A DNA stretch of 64,000 nucleotides from Saposhnikovia divaricata (lineage: Eukaryota; Streptophyta; Magnoliopsida; Apiales; Apiaceae), in the NCBI GenBank assembly GCA_036435485.1, contig CM071600.1, forward strand, positions 58,029,546-58,093,545, read 5' to 3'. The position numbers and the translations under genes are program-made. This document shows positions 47,303 to 59,514 of the stretch, piece by piece. The notes beneath the pieces are model-generated. The model had not been told where the DNA came from, ran no database searches, and worked only from the letters and a program-made list of their open reading frames with translations. How positions within the stretch are numbered: position 1 is the stretch's first letter; every line of letters begins with the position of its first letter.

Positions 47303-49530
47303 GAAGAATGTAGCCAAAAAGAGCACTCCAATTAGTCATGGCAATGGATGGGGTTTGAAACGGTCAGCCTGAATTCATATTCAAATTAATCTAAATTTTC
47401 AGATTGGATCGGATGTGTCAAACTTTTTTACGACCAATACATATACGTTCCATTAGAATCAAGGATAATCGGATCGGATATTCAATTCAGTTAATATTTT
47501 TTTTAAAAAAAATATAATTTTTAATATTAAAATATTAAATGATAAAACAAACAATTTCAAGATGCAGGAGTACAGATTAACATCTAAATACAAGAATCAT
47601 AGAATGTCAAAAGTCAAAAATAAATATTTATCGATCCTGAAATTTACTAGATAAAATTAAATGATCAAGATATGAACTCTAAGTATTTAAATAATTCAAA
47701 TTAAAACATAAATCCAATTTTTATATAAAATACAATGATAATGTATTTATCACAAATGTAATACTTTTTTCAAGTTATAATATAAAATACTACGAAATGA
47801 TTTTGGATATTATATGATTTGAAAATTATACCTTGTTTGTATAATTATAATTATAATTATATTAATATATAATAAATAATTTTATTTATCGGATCGGATT
47901 CTTAATAGATCGGATCATGTAAAATCCATATCTATATTAAATGGATTGGATTTTATCGGACTGAATTTATTTTATATGAATTCATATCCAATTACAAAAT
48001 TTTGGATCGAACTGGAGCTCTGATCTATTGACAGATCTAACTTCAATAACGTTCAATGAATTCCTAAAAATAACTCCAATAACGTTCAATGTTTCCTATA
48101 AATAACATTCCAATAACGTATACTGATTTCCTAAATGAGAAAACTGTGTCTGAGAACAACCTCAGGGATGTCTCCTAAAGTTACAAGTGATTTGTACTTA
48201 TATAGTAAGGGCCCCGTAGAGGCATTTTTGTAAATATAATTTTTTTTTCAATGATTTTACCTAAGTACCCTTAAATTTGTATTGAAAATATTTTAACCTC
48301 AGGTACAATCCTGAGATCATCCTCAATCACATGAAACACTTTCCCATTCATAGTATTATCTATTTGTAAGTCTAGCCATTATTTATTTTACTTTTATAAA
48401 TAAAAATTCATTTTTCTCATTCTTTTACTCATTTCCCCTCCTTTTTTTACATACTTCCTTTCCTTCTTTTTTCAAATTTGTTATTATAAAAATTGTTGTT
48501 GTAGCTAATATCTAAAATCAAATTCGTAAATTACTGGAACACTTTTTCATATATTATTTTTAAATCAAAAAAAGAAAATTTTAAAAATAATTTATGGAAC
48601 TATACTTTATATACACCTTAAAATGCGTTGTGTCAACCAATGAAAAAAGACGATAAAGAATTGAGAAGAACAGATGGAGTAATTATTTAGCAAAAAAAAT
48701 GTAATATACTTGCAATATATATACTTGCAATATATATATATATATATTACTCACAAATTAGGTCTCTCTTCAAAGTTATTTTATATTCTTCTAAATTTTC
48801 CGAAGACATACATATATTACTCACAAATTAGGTCTCTCTTCAAAGTTATTTTATATTCTTCTAAATTTTCTTTGCAAGTTAACTTGCCATTTTAATTTTT
48901 TCCTAAAAGTTTCTACTTAAATCAAATTACATTACATATACAAAATATGAAAAACATTCAAATTTATATAAAAAAATATTGCAAAAAGTTATAATTAAAT
49001 TTTTGTGAAATTATCAAGAATACACATGTTTTCAATCTTGTTTTCAAAAATACGATTAAAGTTGCATATGTGATTGCGTAATAGATTGTAAGCATCTGCA
49101 ATTCAGTTACAATAGTTGCAGTTAGGTTGCAAATATTTTTGAAAAAGAAATTCTACAATTTGAATATTTTTGAATTTTTTTTAACACTTTTGAAATAAAA
49201 AAGGAATAATAATAATTAATTTTTTTTAACATGTTCGAAGTACAAAGTCCATACGAATTCATAAGATGCAAAAGTTCGAATTTATAAAAAGAATATATAA
49301 TTAAAACTTTTTTTTACATCTTTGAATAAAAAAGGAATTCGAATTCATATAAAGGTATATATCGAATTTATAGAATAAGGCATAGACTTAAAAATTCCTT
49401 TAGCATATTTGAAGTAAAAACAAAAAGTCCAAAATTGTTACTACCATTTCACATGTATCCTTTATGTTATACTTAAATTTTGATTATTACATTTGAGAAT
49501 ATTTAAAAAGTTAATATATTTGTAATCATA
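47303..49530. repeat. A/T-rich intergenic region with minor repeats
   Basis: From about 47335 to 48035 there are repeated GGATCGGAT/GATCGGATCGGAT words, suggestive of an unclassified non-autonomous element. A GC island AGGGCCCCGTAGAGGC lies near 48209-48224. A tandem duplication of about 71 bp lies at 48743-48870 (ATTACTCACAAATTAGGTCT ... CTTCTAAATTTTC twice). No gene is seen. Confidence 0.5.
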
Positions 49531-51167
49531 TCTATACTATTATATAAAAGCCGAAACATTAAAAGTTTGGTTGGTTGGTTGGTCGGTCGGTCGGTCGGTA
49601 CGGAATAACTAAATAATTTCCTTTTCCAGGTAAAATATAATATTTTTATATTTTATCTAACTAAAATTTCTCATTTATTAATAAATTTCCTTTTTCAGGT
49701 TAAACATATTACCTTTTCTATTTTCCAATAACTAAATAATTTCCTTTTTCCGGTCAAATACAATATCTTTTACAATTTATCTAACTAAAATTCCTTCTTT
49801 TTTAAAAACACTACTAACAATTTTGTTTAATAAAATAACATAATTATATTATAATTACTATTAACTGATCAATTACCTTTTTCAGCCAAAACACGTTACC
49901 TTTTCTCTTTTCTCTAACTAAAATTTCTCTTTTTCCAATTATATCATGGATGGTTACCTTTTTCAGCCAAAACACGTTACCTTTTTTCTTTTCTCTTACT
50001 AAAACCTCTTTTTTTTTTTATATTATCACGGGCGTTTCTATTTAATAAAAATAAAATAATAATACTATAATACTAATAATTAACCGATTACCTTTTTAGC
50101 TAAAATGTATCGTCTTTTTTATTTTTTCTAATTAAATTCCCTTTTTTCCTAGAAATATCACTGGTAACATTAATTTCTCATTTTTTAAAAACTATGACCT
50201 ATTTTATTTAGAAAGAATGACCAAAATGCCTAAAATTTCACTACCCACTAACCAAAATACCCAAAATTGAAAATTCCGACATCAGTACCCATGGGATGCG
50301 CAACTCCCATGGGCGTATCTGGTTACTGTAGCAACGCCAGAAACTGACTTGCTTTTCTTCTTCTCCCTCCCGGCGACTTCAACGGCGACATCGACGTCTC
50401 CGGCAATTTTCTTCGATCTCCCTCTCCAGGAACTGTCCGCGTGACTAATACATACCAAAATGATCGCAAGGACTTGAACTTCATCTTCCCCGACTGCGTT
50501 TAACGTCTCCGGCCCCGCAGGGGCCAAATGTGGGAGTCGATGAAATCGACGATTTAGGCGTTTTTAATCCTTCAAATAAATTGTTATAAAAGTAATATGG
50601 TTGTGTAGATAATCGAACACGGATTCTAATGGTATATGGTATGTGAATTGAAAGTCAGGGATGTGAACGGTGGAACAAATCGAAAAATCAAGCCGGAAAT
50701 CGCCATTGTCGCCCGACTGGAGGAGCTCTGTGATGACGTAAGATACGCATCCTGAAGATGCGTATCTACTGTTACGCCACATTAGAAGGCGTATCTCAAG
50801 GCGTTGTCAGAAGGCGCATATGCTGTTACTCCTTATCAAACGGCGTATGTAGCCCTGTTACTCCTTTTCTGTGGGCGTATCCAATGGTTACTCCTTTTCT
50901 GTGGGCGTATCCACCGGTTACTCCTCTGTCATGGGAGTATCCCGTGGGTAATTTGGGCGGTACTTCCAGATTCTGGGCATTTTGGTGAGAGAAAGCTGAT
51001 TTTTGGGTATATAGATTAGTAAAATAACATAATCAACTTATTTACCCTTACTCAATTATAGATAAAATCCATCTTACTAACTAATCAATTTCTTTTTTCA
51101 GGTTAAACATATTATCTTTTCTATTTTTCAATAACTAAATAATTCCCTTTTCATGTAAAATACATAT
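49531..51167 (+). mobile_element. Helitron 5' portion, interrupted by later insertions
   Basis: Starts TCTATACTATTATATAAAAG after an A, as the element at 35912, and shares GCCGAAACATTAAAAGTTTG and the internal phrases ACCTTTTTCAGCCAAAACAC and CTAACTAAAATTTCTC. A (GGTT)(GGTC) run follows the 5' end. The copy is split by element E3 (50211 to about 51000) and then by the LTR retrotransposon at 51168; its 3' end would lie beyond the window. Confidence 0.65.
50211..51000. mobile_element. Non-autonomous Mutator-like element with GGGCGTATCC words (element E3)
   Basis: Nested in a Helitron copy, which resumes at about 51010 with ATTAGTAAAATAACATAA. Left terminus GAAAGAATGACCAAAATGCC ... CTAACCAAAATACCC; right, reverse-complemented, CTCTCACCAAAATGCCCAG. 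The left arm has CCCATGGGCGTATCTGGTTA; the right arm has GGCGTATC with GTTACTCC about six times (50750-50950). The middle aligns with E1 (TATGGTATGTGAATTGAAAG against TATGGTACGTGAATCAAAGA) and carries GGCCCCGCAGGGGCC (50511-50525). No transposase. The right border is uncertain by about 20 bp. Confidence 0.6.
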
Positions 51168-53728
51168 TGTAACGCCCCCAAATCCACCCTGACAGGGGAC
51201 CCGGGTCGTCACATTGTCTCAATATCCTGTAGCACAAGTTACGCAATAACAAAGCAAAATATATAATACAACGGAGCATAAAATGTCCCACTCCGCAGGT
51301 CCAAGATCGTCTTCACAGTATAATACAAAACAACTTGATACATCTCGAATTAATATGTTACAAAGGTTCACATCAGTAGAAATATAAAGATTCCAGTTGG
51401 ATCTTCTAATTGTTGTCGCCATAGCCTTGCGCTTTCCCTTTCCCTTTATAGCCCTGGCTGGACGTCTCGCCTTTCTCCGTCTTGACAGCTGAACAAAATG
51501 TTGTAAAGCAAGAATGAGCAACTATAGTGCTCAGCAAGTTCTTTTCTCGCTCGGTATATAAATATAATAAGGTTTACCGACATAAGTACTCAAACTTTAA
51601 TATTGAAAGTCACAATAAGATTTGGCTCAAATTCATCTTGAAAATATCATACTCGAAAAGCTCAAAACTCATCTCAAAACAGAATACTCAAAAGATTCAT
51701 TTGATATAACTCTGATAACTCATGATTTAAGAATGAACTGGTCTTCCACCTCTCCGTATCTCGGTGGGGCGATCAACTAACCAACCAAGAATAACGGCCT
51801 CCGATGACACCGCACTTCGCCCGATCACGGCTACAATACGATATCAACTATAATATATATGTATGAATGCTAGCATCATAATGGTTATCAATTCAACCAA
51901 GGCAACGAATGCCTAAATATTCTCGGGTCCGTAAAACGGTACACGAGTCTCTCTTTCTCTATAAAGGGCCTCTTGCCCAAAATTGACCAGTAGAATACAG
52001 AATTCCCGAATAGTTGGGTACAGATAACTTGAGATAACTCTTTCGGAAAATATTTACAAATCTGGCGGACTGCCAGTATGACTCAATTTCACCACCAATC
52101 CGAACAATGGACTGATGTAAATCCTCAATAATAATTTGTCGGTTGACATGAACAAAATGCCAAACCTTGACAATAAAATCGACTATCTCGAATCTATGAG
52201 AATAGTCCTAAGAATAAAGTAATTGGGAGTCGTACTGAACAAATAGTACTTCTCGATATTTATAATACTCAACATTGATGAACGTGTAAATAGAATATTT
52301 TTCACTTGATCGACGAATAAAAATCTCTAATAATTATAATTTTTAAATTCCTATCGGTTAGTTCAAACGAGGAACTAACTAAAAGATAATCAATAAATAA
52401 CGATTGAATTTGTACAATAAATTCAATCGAAAAGAATAAATTTAACTATCTCGGACGAATGAGATTAGTTTCACTGAATAAAGTAATCGTCGTCTCGAAT
52501 TAATGAGATCGACCCGATATCAATTAAATTGTTTCTACGCATATAGGGATTATAATTCTCAAATAAACTAACTTGACAATATAATAATATTTAACAAGAA
52601 ATAATTCTCAAAAGAAATTATTGCATCATATAGAGCAACAGATAATCTCAATATATAACATCTCAAAATAATTAAGGAATTAAATAACACGAACAGAAAT
52701 TCGCAGTTTCCAAAAGTTAGGGTAAGAACGAACTTGCCTCGATCTCGAAGTACGAATGAATGAAGCTAAAAGTTATACTCTACCCGTGAACTTGGCGTTG
52801 ATCTACGTCTCGAGAAATATTTTCTAAAAAAAATAGCAACCAGAAATACGTAAGCGATTCTTCAGAATAAAATACTTCCGATCCGATAATCTAATTAATA
52901 ATAATATAATATCTCATAAAATCTCCGGAATAAATAAATATTTATTCGAACACAGGAATTAAATCTGGGGAATATATCCTATTTTTAATATCTGGAAATC
53001 TAAATTCTTACTCAAAATGAAAAATTCAAACATCCGTTTTTATTCAATTTAAAACCATATTTATTATTCTCATTTTTAAACTAATTATCCAAGAATTCTA
53101 ATTTACTAACCAAGTATGAAATCTCTAAATTAAATCTGACTCGATCCGGTTAATAAAAATAAACCGAAAAATATTAAAACAGCTTTTCCAAAATAAAACA
53201 TATTTGATTCTATTTATTTCACAAATATTCTTCTTTTTATCAATAATTATTAAATCTCTAATTTCCGTCCAAAAATCACAAAATAACTCTTTTTAATAAA
53301 CTAATAATTAATCCATTTTATTAAACCCTTTTTATTGCAAATTAACAAATATCTAATTTATGTTCACAATCACAAAATATTACTACTTAATTACTCAATT
53401 AATAAATTCCTAAATTATGATTAAAACTCTAAATAATTCTATTTAATTAATAAAATCAATAATTCTAAATTATATCTAAAGTCTTATTTAATTAATTAAT
53501 TAACTAAACCAATTTAAATAAATTACTAATTACAAACCAAATTAATTAATAATCCATTTTTAACGAAACAATTAAATCCCGATTATTAAAATATAACGAA
53601 CCAAAATACGATAATATTACATTTTAATCAGCAGTTTCACAACGATGTGGGTCCCACCGAGTGGGCCCCACCTGTTTTCTTCCCTCCCCTGCATCTCTCC
53701 CTTCGTCTCTCTCCCCAGTCTCTCTCCC

Positions 53729-53793
<65 letters not shown>

Positions 53794-54849
53794 ACACAAC
53801 ACCAACATCACTACTAATCTCTCTCCGTCGGTCCCCGTCTCTCTCGACTTCCTCCCCCCTTCTTGACAACACGCACACACCACAATCTCATCCCTCCATC
53901 AATAATTAAACAAGCCTCAACCCACAACACAACCCACGACTTCACTATCCCTCCTCCTTCTCTTCCGTTTCCCGATTTCCCCTTCTCCGGTTACACAATA
54001 AAACACAACACCCAATTGATTCAAACACAATCTCGACAGTTTCTCACAATTCGAACACTCTCCGACTGTATTAGCATCACAAGTCGAACTCGACGACCCC
54101 TGACTTCCCCTTATTCCGATTCGAACACGACCCAAGCAACACAACCACACTCAGCTCACTAACAAATTCTACAAAACTAAAACAACAAAATAATTAACTG
54201 AAAGTAAAAGAATAACTACCTGTGGTTGTGGTTTTGTAATATATGGCCCGGTTTTCTTTTATTTGGTTAGGAGAGGTGGTCTTTTACAGGGAAGGGAGAA
54301 TGGTTTTCTGTTTGGAATAACAAGGTCGTGTATATGGTTAGAAGAGACAGTAAGGTGTGGTTTTTCTTTGTTTCTGTGTTTTTGATTAAAAGAACGAGAG
54401 AGAGGTTTATGTTTTAAAGAGGAGTAGTCAACTGGTGAGTGCTGTGTATGCATAAGTGGATGCTTATCAAATTAAAAAGAATCAAATCATGGGGAACAAA
54501 CTAAAATATCATAATAATGACTAGGCTTAGTGTCATTCGATTTTAAAATAAAAAGAAACAAAAAATGGGGAACAAATAAGTGCTGCAAAAATAAAAAAAA
54601 TAAAAAGATTAAATCATGGAGGCATAATCATTGTAACACATTTTAGTGGCCATAATGCCTAATTATTATTTTGTAAGTGGTAATTAATAAATAAAAAGAA
54701 ATAAAACAAATGGGGGACAAATTGATTGCAAATATTTAATATAATTATTTAATAAAAAGATTTCGTTTTTCTCCCGCTGACTAATTAAAACGAGACTCAA
54801 AAATTCGGCTAAAAATAAAAATCTATTTCGAAAATTCGTGGTTATTACA
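51168..54849 (-). repeat. 3' LTR of the chromovirus (left on the plus strand), 3682 bp
   Basis: Plus-strand TGTAACGCCCCC...GGTTATTACA. It contains the (TC)n tract at 53733-53780. Short open frames inside it (51219-51521, 51527-51709, 53617-54162) occur identically in the other LTR because the LTRs are copies, not because they are conserved genes. Confidence 0.93.
53733..53780. repeat. (TC)n microsatellite in the 3' LTR
   Basis: About 24 units; gives rise to artificial Ser-Leu and Arg-Glu open frames on the two strands. Confidence 0.95.
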
Positions 54850-54850
54850 G

Positions 54851-54862
54851 TCTTCCCCCCTT
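54851..54862 (-). other. Polypurine tract
   Basis: Minus-strand AAGGGGGGAAGA directly next to the 3' LTR, the primer for plus-strand DNA synthesis. Confidence 0.85.
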
Positions 54863-54888
54863 ATAGGATTCCGTCCTCGGAATCAAAA

Positions 54889-57800
54889 CTATGCACTAAA
54901 CAATTCCGGATATTTATTCCGCATTTCACTTTCTAATTCCCACGTGGCTTCCTCAACTTGGTGGTTTCTCCAAAGTACTTTCACTAAATTCACTTTCTTA
55001 GTTCTTAACTCTTGCACTTTGTAATCTAGGATCTCCACTGGCTTTTCTTCGTATATTAAATCGGGGCGAATTTCCACTGGTTCGTAGGTTATAACATGCC
55101 TGAAATCAGAATGGTACTCTCTTAACGCAGAAACATGAAACACATCGTGGATATGCTGAAGGTCTGGAGGTAGGGCCAACTGATAAGCTAGTGGTCCTAT
55201 CTTCTTAAGTATCTCAAAAGGTCCTATATATCTGGGGCTTAACTTGCCTTTCTTTCCGAATCTCATTACTCCTTTCCAAGGTGAAACTTTTAGCATCACT
55301 TTATCTCCCACTTCAAACGCTTTGTCTTTCCTCTTTTGATTTGCATACTTCCTCTGTCGATCTTGAGCTGCAACTAACCTTTTTCGAATAACCTCGGTTG
55401 CTTGCTTTGTTTGTTGAAGTAATTCCGGTCCTAGTATCTTCCTTTCTCCTACTTCATCCCAATATAACGGTGATCTACACTTCCTTCCGTACAAAGCTTC
55501 ATAAGGTGCCATACATATGCTCGAATGGTAACTATTGTTGTAAGCAAACTCGACTAGGGGCAAATGCTCATCCCAACTTCCTTTAAAATCAAGTGCACAG
55601 GCTCTTAACATATCTTCAACTGTTTGAATCGTCCTTTCACTCTGTCCATCGGTCTGTGGATGATAAGCAGTGCTCAGATTTAACTTCGTGCCAAGACATT
55701 CTTGAAAACTTTTCCAAAATCGTGAAGTAAAACGGGCATCTCTATCAGATACAATTGAAACAGGTACTCCGTGACGAATTACAATCTCCTTTAGGTACAT
55801 GTTCACCAATCTCTCAACGGAATACTTATCACTAATTGGTAGGAAATGCGCAGATTTAGTGAGTCGATCGACAATAACCCAAATAGCATCGTGGCTGGCT
55901 CTAGTTCGGGGCAATCCTACGACAAAATCCATGGTAATATGCTCCCATTTCCACTCGGGTATCTCTAAAGGTTGTAGAAGTCCACTTGGTCGTTGATGTT
56001 CTGCCTTCACTTTCTGACATGTCAAACACTTACTTACCCATTCTGCAATCTCCCTCTTCATGTTGGGCCACCAATAATTCAACTTGATGTCTTGATACAT
56101 TTTTGTGCTCCCTGGGTGAATGGAATATCTCGAGTTATGCGCTTCGCTCATAATTTCTTCCTTCAACTCTGTAACATTAGGAATCCATATTCTCGATGCA
56201 AATCGCTTAATTCCCTTTTCATCTTTTGAACTTAGAAATTCTTCTCCGGTCAACTCTGATCTTCTTTCTTCCATCACTTGCTCTTGACAACGGCGAATCT
56301 TCTCGAGTAACTCCGGTTGAAACTGAATGCTGTAAACTCTTTCATTGTTTTGGACTGGGATCTTGACTTCCAATTCCATTTTCTCAAATTCTCTGACCAA
56401 TTCTTCTGAGGTTGTCAACAGGTTTAGTCTCTCCTTTCTACTTAAAGCATCAGCTACAACATTAGCCTTCCCTGGGTGGTAGTTTATCGAGCAGTCATAG
56501 TCCTTGATCAATTCTAACCATCTTCTTTGTCTCATGTTTAATTCCTTTTGCGTGAATATATACTTTAAGCTCTTGTGATCCGTGTAAATCTCGCATTTCT
56601 CTCCGTAAAGGTAATGTCTCCACATCTTGAGTGCGAAAACAATAGCAGCAAGTTCCAAATCGTGAGTAGGGTAACGGGACTCATACTCCTTCAGTTGCCG
56701 AGAGGCATAAGCTATTACTTTTCCGTGTTGCATCAAAACACATCCCAAACCCTTGTGAGAGGCATCGCTGAAAATTACGAAATCGCCCTTCTCATCGGGT
56801 AAGGTCAACACCGGGGCAGTAGTCAATCTCTTCTTCAATTCTTGAAAGCTTTCTTCGCATTTGGGGGTCCATTCGAACTTTTCACTTTTTCTGGTAAGTC
56901 GAGTCAGTGGCGTAGCTATCTTTGAGAAATCCTTCACGAACCTTCGATAGTATCCGGCCAAACCAAGGAAACTTCTAACTTCGGTGGGAGTCTTGGGTCT
57001 CTCCCAATCTGCTACGGCTTCTATCTTTGCGGGGTCTACAGAAATCCCTTCGCCGCTTACAATGTGTCCTAAAAATTGAACTTCTTTTAGCCAGAACTCA
57101 CACTTTGAGAATTTCGCATATAACTTTTCCTTCCGCAGCGTTTCCAGAACTAAACGGAGGTGTTCAGCATGTTCCTCAGGAGACTTCGAGTATATCAGGA
57201 TGTCATCAATAAATACAATCACGAACTTATCCAAGTACCTCTTGAACACACGATTCATCAAGTCCATAAAAGCAGCTGGCGCATTCGTCAATCCAAAAGA
57301 CATGACTAAGAATTCGTAATGTCCATATCGGGTCCTAAAGGCAGTCTTAGGAATATCTTCAGGCTTGATCTTTAGTTGATGATAGCCGGATCTCAAATCA
57401 ATCTTTGAAAAACATCTAGCTCCCTTAAGTTGGTCAAACAGATCGTCGATTCGAGGTAAGGGGTACTTATTCTTAATGGTCATCTTGTTCAACTCACGAT
57501 AATCAATACATAGTCGCATAGATCCGTCCTTCTTCTTCACGAACAGCACTGGAGCTCCCCATGGGGATACACTTGGTCTGATTACGCCTTTGTCAAGTAG
57601 TTCTTGCAGTTGGGTAGCCAACTCCTTCATCTCAACTGGAGCCATACGGTATGGTGCTTTGGAAATTGGTGCAGTTCCCGGGGCAAGATCGATATTGAAT
57701 TCTATTTCTCTGTCGGGCGGCAATCCAGGTAACTCTTCAGGAAAAACATCTTCGAATTGATTCACTACAGGAATTTCATCAATGGCAGGGGCTTGCTTCT

Positions 57801-59514
57801 CGTTGTCAACCACATAAGCTATGTAGGCTTGACACCCACTTCTTAGTAGTTTCTTCGCTTGAATCAAAGTCAGAAAATTACTAGTAGGTTTCCTTCCGCG
57901 GAATTGTATTCTTTTGCCGTTGGGTCCCTTTACACTAACCCACTTACGCCGACAATTGATTTGGGCATCATAACGTGTCAACCAATCCATTCCCAGAATT
58001 ATATCAAACTCCCCTAAATTAAAAGAAAGAAGGTCTGCTTCGAAACGTTGTCCTTGGATTTCAATTCCACAATCTGGACAAATCTGATCTACAGGGACTT
58101 TTTCCTGATTTGCTACTTCTATAATCAATGTCTCCCCTAATGGTACGGACTGAATATCCAATTTATTTCTAAAATTCTCCGATATGAAAGATTTTGTTGC
58201 TCCCGAATCAAACAAAACACATGCATCTACAGAATTGACTAAAAGTGTACCTGCAATCACATCACTATCAGCAATAGCATCCTTCACCGTCATGTTGAAA
58301 GTACGAGCAGTTGGCTTGTTGCTGGGAGGTGCCATGAGTCTAGGTGCAGTTGTCTCCTTTGGTGGTGACTTGCAATCTCGTGCGATATGTCCTTTCTTTC
58401 CGCAATTGAAACAAGTAACGGCCTTATCCTTGCAGTGAGAAGAATAGTGCCCTTTTTGTCCACAGTTGTAACAAACAATGTTGGCCAGATTACATGGTCC
58501 TGGGTGCTTCCTTCCACACGTTTTGCATTCGGGTAGCGGTGGCCTCCCTTGAATTAGATTGGCTGCCTGAGTGGGTCTGGACCTTTGATTGTTTCCCCTA
58601 GCGTCTTGATTCTCAGTTCTCTTTGTATCATTGCTTCTGTCTTCCCGCTTCACAAAAGGTCTCTTTCCATTCCGATCGTCCGGCTTCCTCTCAAAATTAT
58701 TTCCACGATTCTGAAACTTCCTTTTCTTCATATCCTTGTCCTTTGAGTACAACTCAGATCCACTTTCCACAATAGATGCTTTTTGAACCACAGTAGCATA
58801 GTTGGTGATTTCTAGGACCGCAACTCGATTCTGGATCCACGGCTTCAGCCCTAGTTGGAAACGTTTAGCTCTCTTTTCGTCAGTATCCACATGGTAAGGC
58901 ACAAACCTAGAGAGTTCAGAAAACTTGGCTTCGTATTCAGCTACAGTCATGTTGCCTTGCTTGAGTTCCAGAAACTTGACCTCCATTTGACTCTCCAAGT
59001 ATTTAGGAAAATATTTCTCCAAAAATAGCTGCGTGAACCTGGTCCAGGGTATGACTGCATTCCCTTCCATTGCTCTCTTTGATTCCCACCAATAATTCGC
59101 TTCACCTTTTAACATGTAGGCTGCAAAGATGGTTTTCTTCTCTTCTTCTACCCCTACGATCTCAAAGGTTTTCTCTATTTCACGTAACCAGATTCTAGCT
59201 TCCACTGGGTTACTGGTACCTTTAAACTCAGGTGGACTCAAGGATTTGAATGATTTGAAACTCACAGTAGTTTGGGTCAGTTGAGCTGGAGGTGGATTCC
59301 CTCCTACATTTTGGTATAGCTGAGGCTGAGGGTTCTGGGTATGCTGAATAAGAAAGTTCATAAGTAGACTCATCGGGTTATTTTCTTGGTTGGGACCTCG
59401 AGCGAGTTGTGGTTCCGGGTTTGGAACTTGGTTCTGAGGTGGAACCTCATTCCCTGGATTCACCTCGGGTTGAGGACGAGGATTCTTTGCGGGTCTTCCT
59501 CTTTTTGGTGCCAT
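54889..59514 (-). CDS. Gag-Pol polyprotein of a Tekay/Del-type chromovirus, 1541 aa, uninterrupted
   Basis: A single frame encodes all functions. Gag about 90-250 (YWWESKRAMEG, FLEKYFPKY); two CCHC knuckles CYNCGQKGHYSSHC and CFNCGKKGHIARDC (348-381); aspartic protease with DSG at 436-438 and ILGMDW; reverse transcriptase with Asp706 (KIDLRSGYHQ) and FIDD (768-771); RNase H with Asp917, Glu954, Asp979 and Asp1022; integrase with HHCC zinc site (His1126, His1133, Cys1163, Cys1166), catalytic Asp1196, Asp1257, Glu1293 (D-35-E), GPF motif near 1431; and a C-terminal chromodomain about 1484-1538 (VKVLWRNHQVEEATWE). Every catalytic residue is present, so the copy may be autonomous. The chromodomain probably directs insertion toward methylated-histone chromatin (family knowledge). 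Start MAPKRGRPAKNPRP is the first ATG and fits the family. Confidence 0.95.
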   Translation of the reverse strand: MAPKRGRPAKNPRPQPEVNPGNEVPPQNQVPNPEPQLARGPNQENNPMSLLMNFLIQHTQNPQPQLYQNVGGNPPPAQLTQTTVSFKSFKSLSPPEFKGTSNPVEARIWLREIEKTFEIVGVEEEKKTIFAAYMLKGEANYWWESKRAMEGNAVIPWTRFTQLFLEKYFPKYLESQMEVKFLELKQGNMTVAEYEAKFSELSRFVPYHVDTDEKRAKRFQLGLKPWIQNRVAVLEITNYATVVQKASIVESGSELYSKDKDMKKRKFQNRGNNFERKPDDRNGKRPFVKREDRSNDTKRTENQDARGNNQRSRPTQAANLIQGRPPLPECKTCGRKHPGPCNLANIVCYNCGQKGHYSSHCKDKAVTCFNCGKKGHIARDCKSPPKETTAPRLMAPPSNKPTARTFNMTVKDAIADSDVIAGTLLVNSVDACVLFDSGATKSFISENFRNKLDIQSVPLGETLIIEVANQEKVPVDQICPDCGIEIQGQRFEADLLSFNLGEFDIILGMDWLTRYDAQINCRRKWVSVKGPNGKRIQFRGRKPTSNFLTLIQAKKLLRSGCQAYIAYVVDNEKQAPAIDEIPVVNQFEDVFPEELPGLPPDREIEFNIDLAPGTAPISKAPYRMAPVEMKELATQLQELLDKGVIRPSVSPWGAPVLFVKKKDGSMRLCIDYRELNKMTIKNKYPLPRIDDLFDQLKGARCFSKIDLRSGYHQLKIKPEDIPKTAFRTRYGHYEFLVMSFGLTNAPAAFMDLMNRVFKRYLDKFVIVFIDDILIYSKSPEEHAEHLRLVLETLRKEKLYAKFSKCEFWLKEVQFLGHIVSGEGISVDPAKIEAVADWERPKTPTEVRSFLGLAGYYRRFVKDFSKIATPLTRLTRKSEKFEWTPKCEESFQELKKRLTTAPVLTLPDEKGDFVIFSDASHKGLGCVLMQHGKVIAYASRQLKEYESRYPTHDLELAAIVFALKMWRHYLYGEKCEIYTDHKSLKYIFTQKELNMRQRRWLELIKDYDCSINYHPGKANVVADALSRKERLNLLTTSEELVREFEKMELEVKIPVQNNERVYSIQFQPELLEKIRRCQEQVMEERRSELTGEEFLSSKDEKGIKRFASRIWIPNVTELKEEIMSEAHNSRYSIHPGSTKMYQDIKLNYWWPNMKREIAEWVSKCLTCQKVKAEHQRPSGLLQPLEIPEWKWEHITMDFVVGLPRTRASHDAIWVIVDRLTKSAHFLPISDKYSVERLVNMYLKEIVIRHGVPVSIVSDRDARFTSRFWKSFQECLGTKLNLSTAYHPQTDGQSERTIQTVEDMLRACALDFKGSWDEHLPLVEFAYNNSYHSSICMAPYEALYGRKCRSPLYWDEVGERKILGPELLQQTKQATEVIRKRLVAAQDRQRKYANQKRKDKAFEVGDKVMLKVSPWKGVMRFGKKGKLSPRYIGPFEILKKIGPLAYQLALPPDLQHIHDVFHVSALREYHSDFRHVITYEPVEIRPDLIYEEKPVEILDYKVQELRTKKVNLVKVLWRNHQVEEATWELESEMRNKYPELFSA

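Noticed and set aside
47335..48035. Region with GGATCGGAT repeats as a possible TIR element
   Set aside because: I could not find matching termini or target duplications; left as unclassified A/T-rich repeat.
51219..51521. 100-codon frame identical in both LTRs
   Set aside because: Identity reflects the recent common origin of the LTRs. No domain recognised and no independent sign of selection.
53617..53909. Overlapping open frames rich in Arg-Glu or Ser-Leu
   Set aside because: Translation of the (TC)n tract in the LTR; repeated in the other LTR only because LTRs are copies.
55398..58517. Shorter open frames on either strand overlapping gag-pol
   Set aside because: Shadows of the 1541-codon frame; none has a domain.
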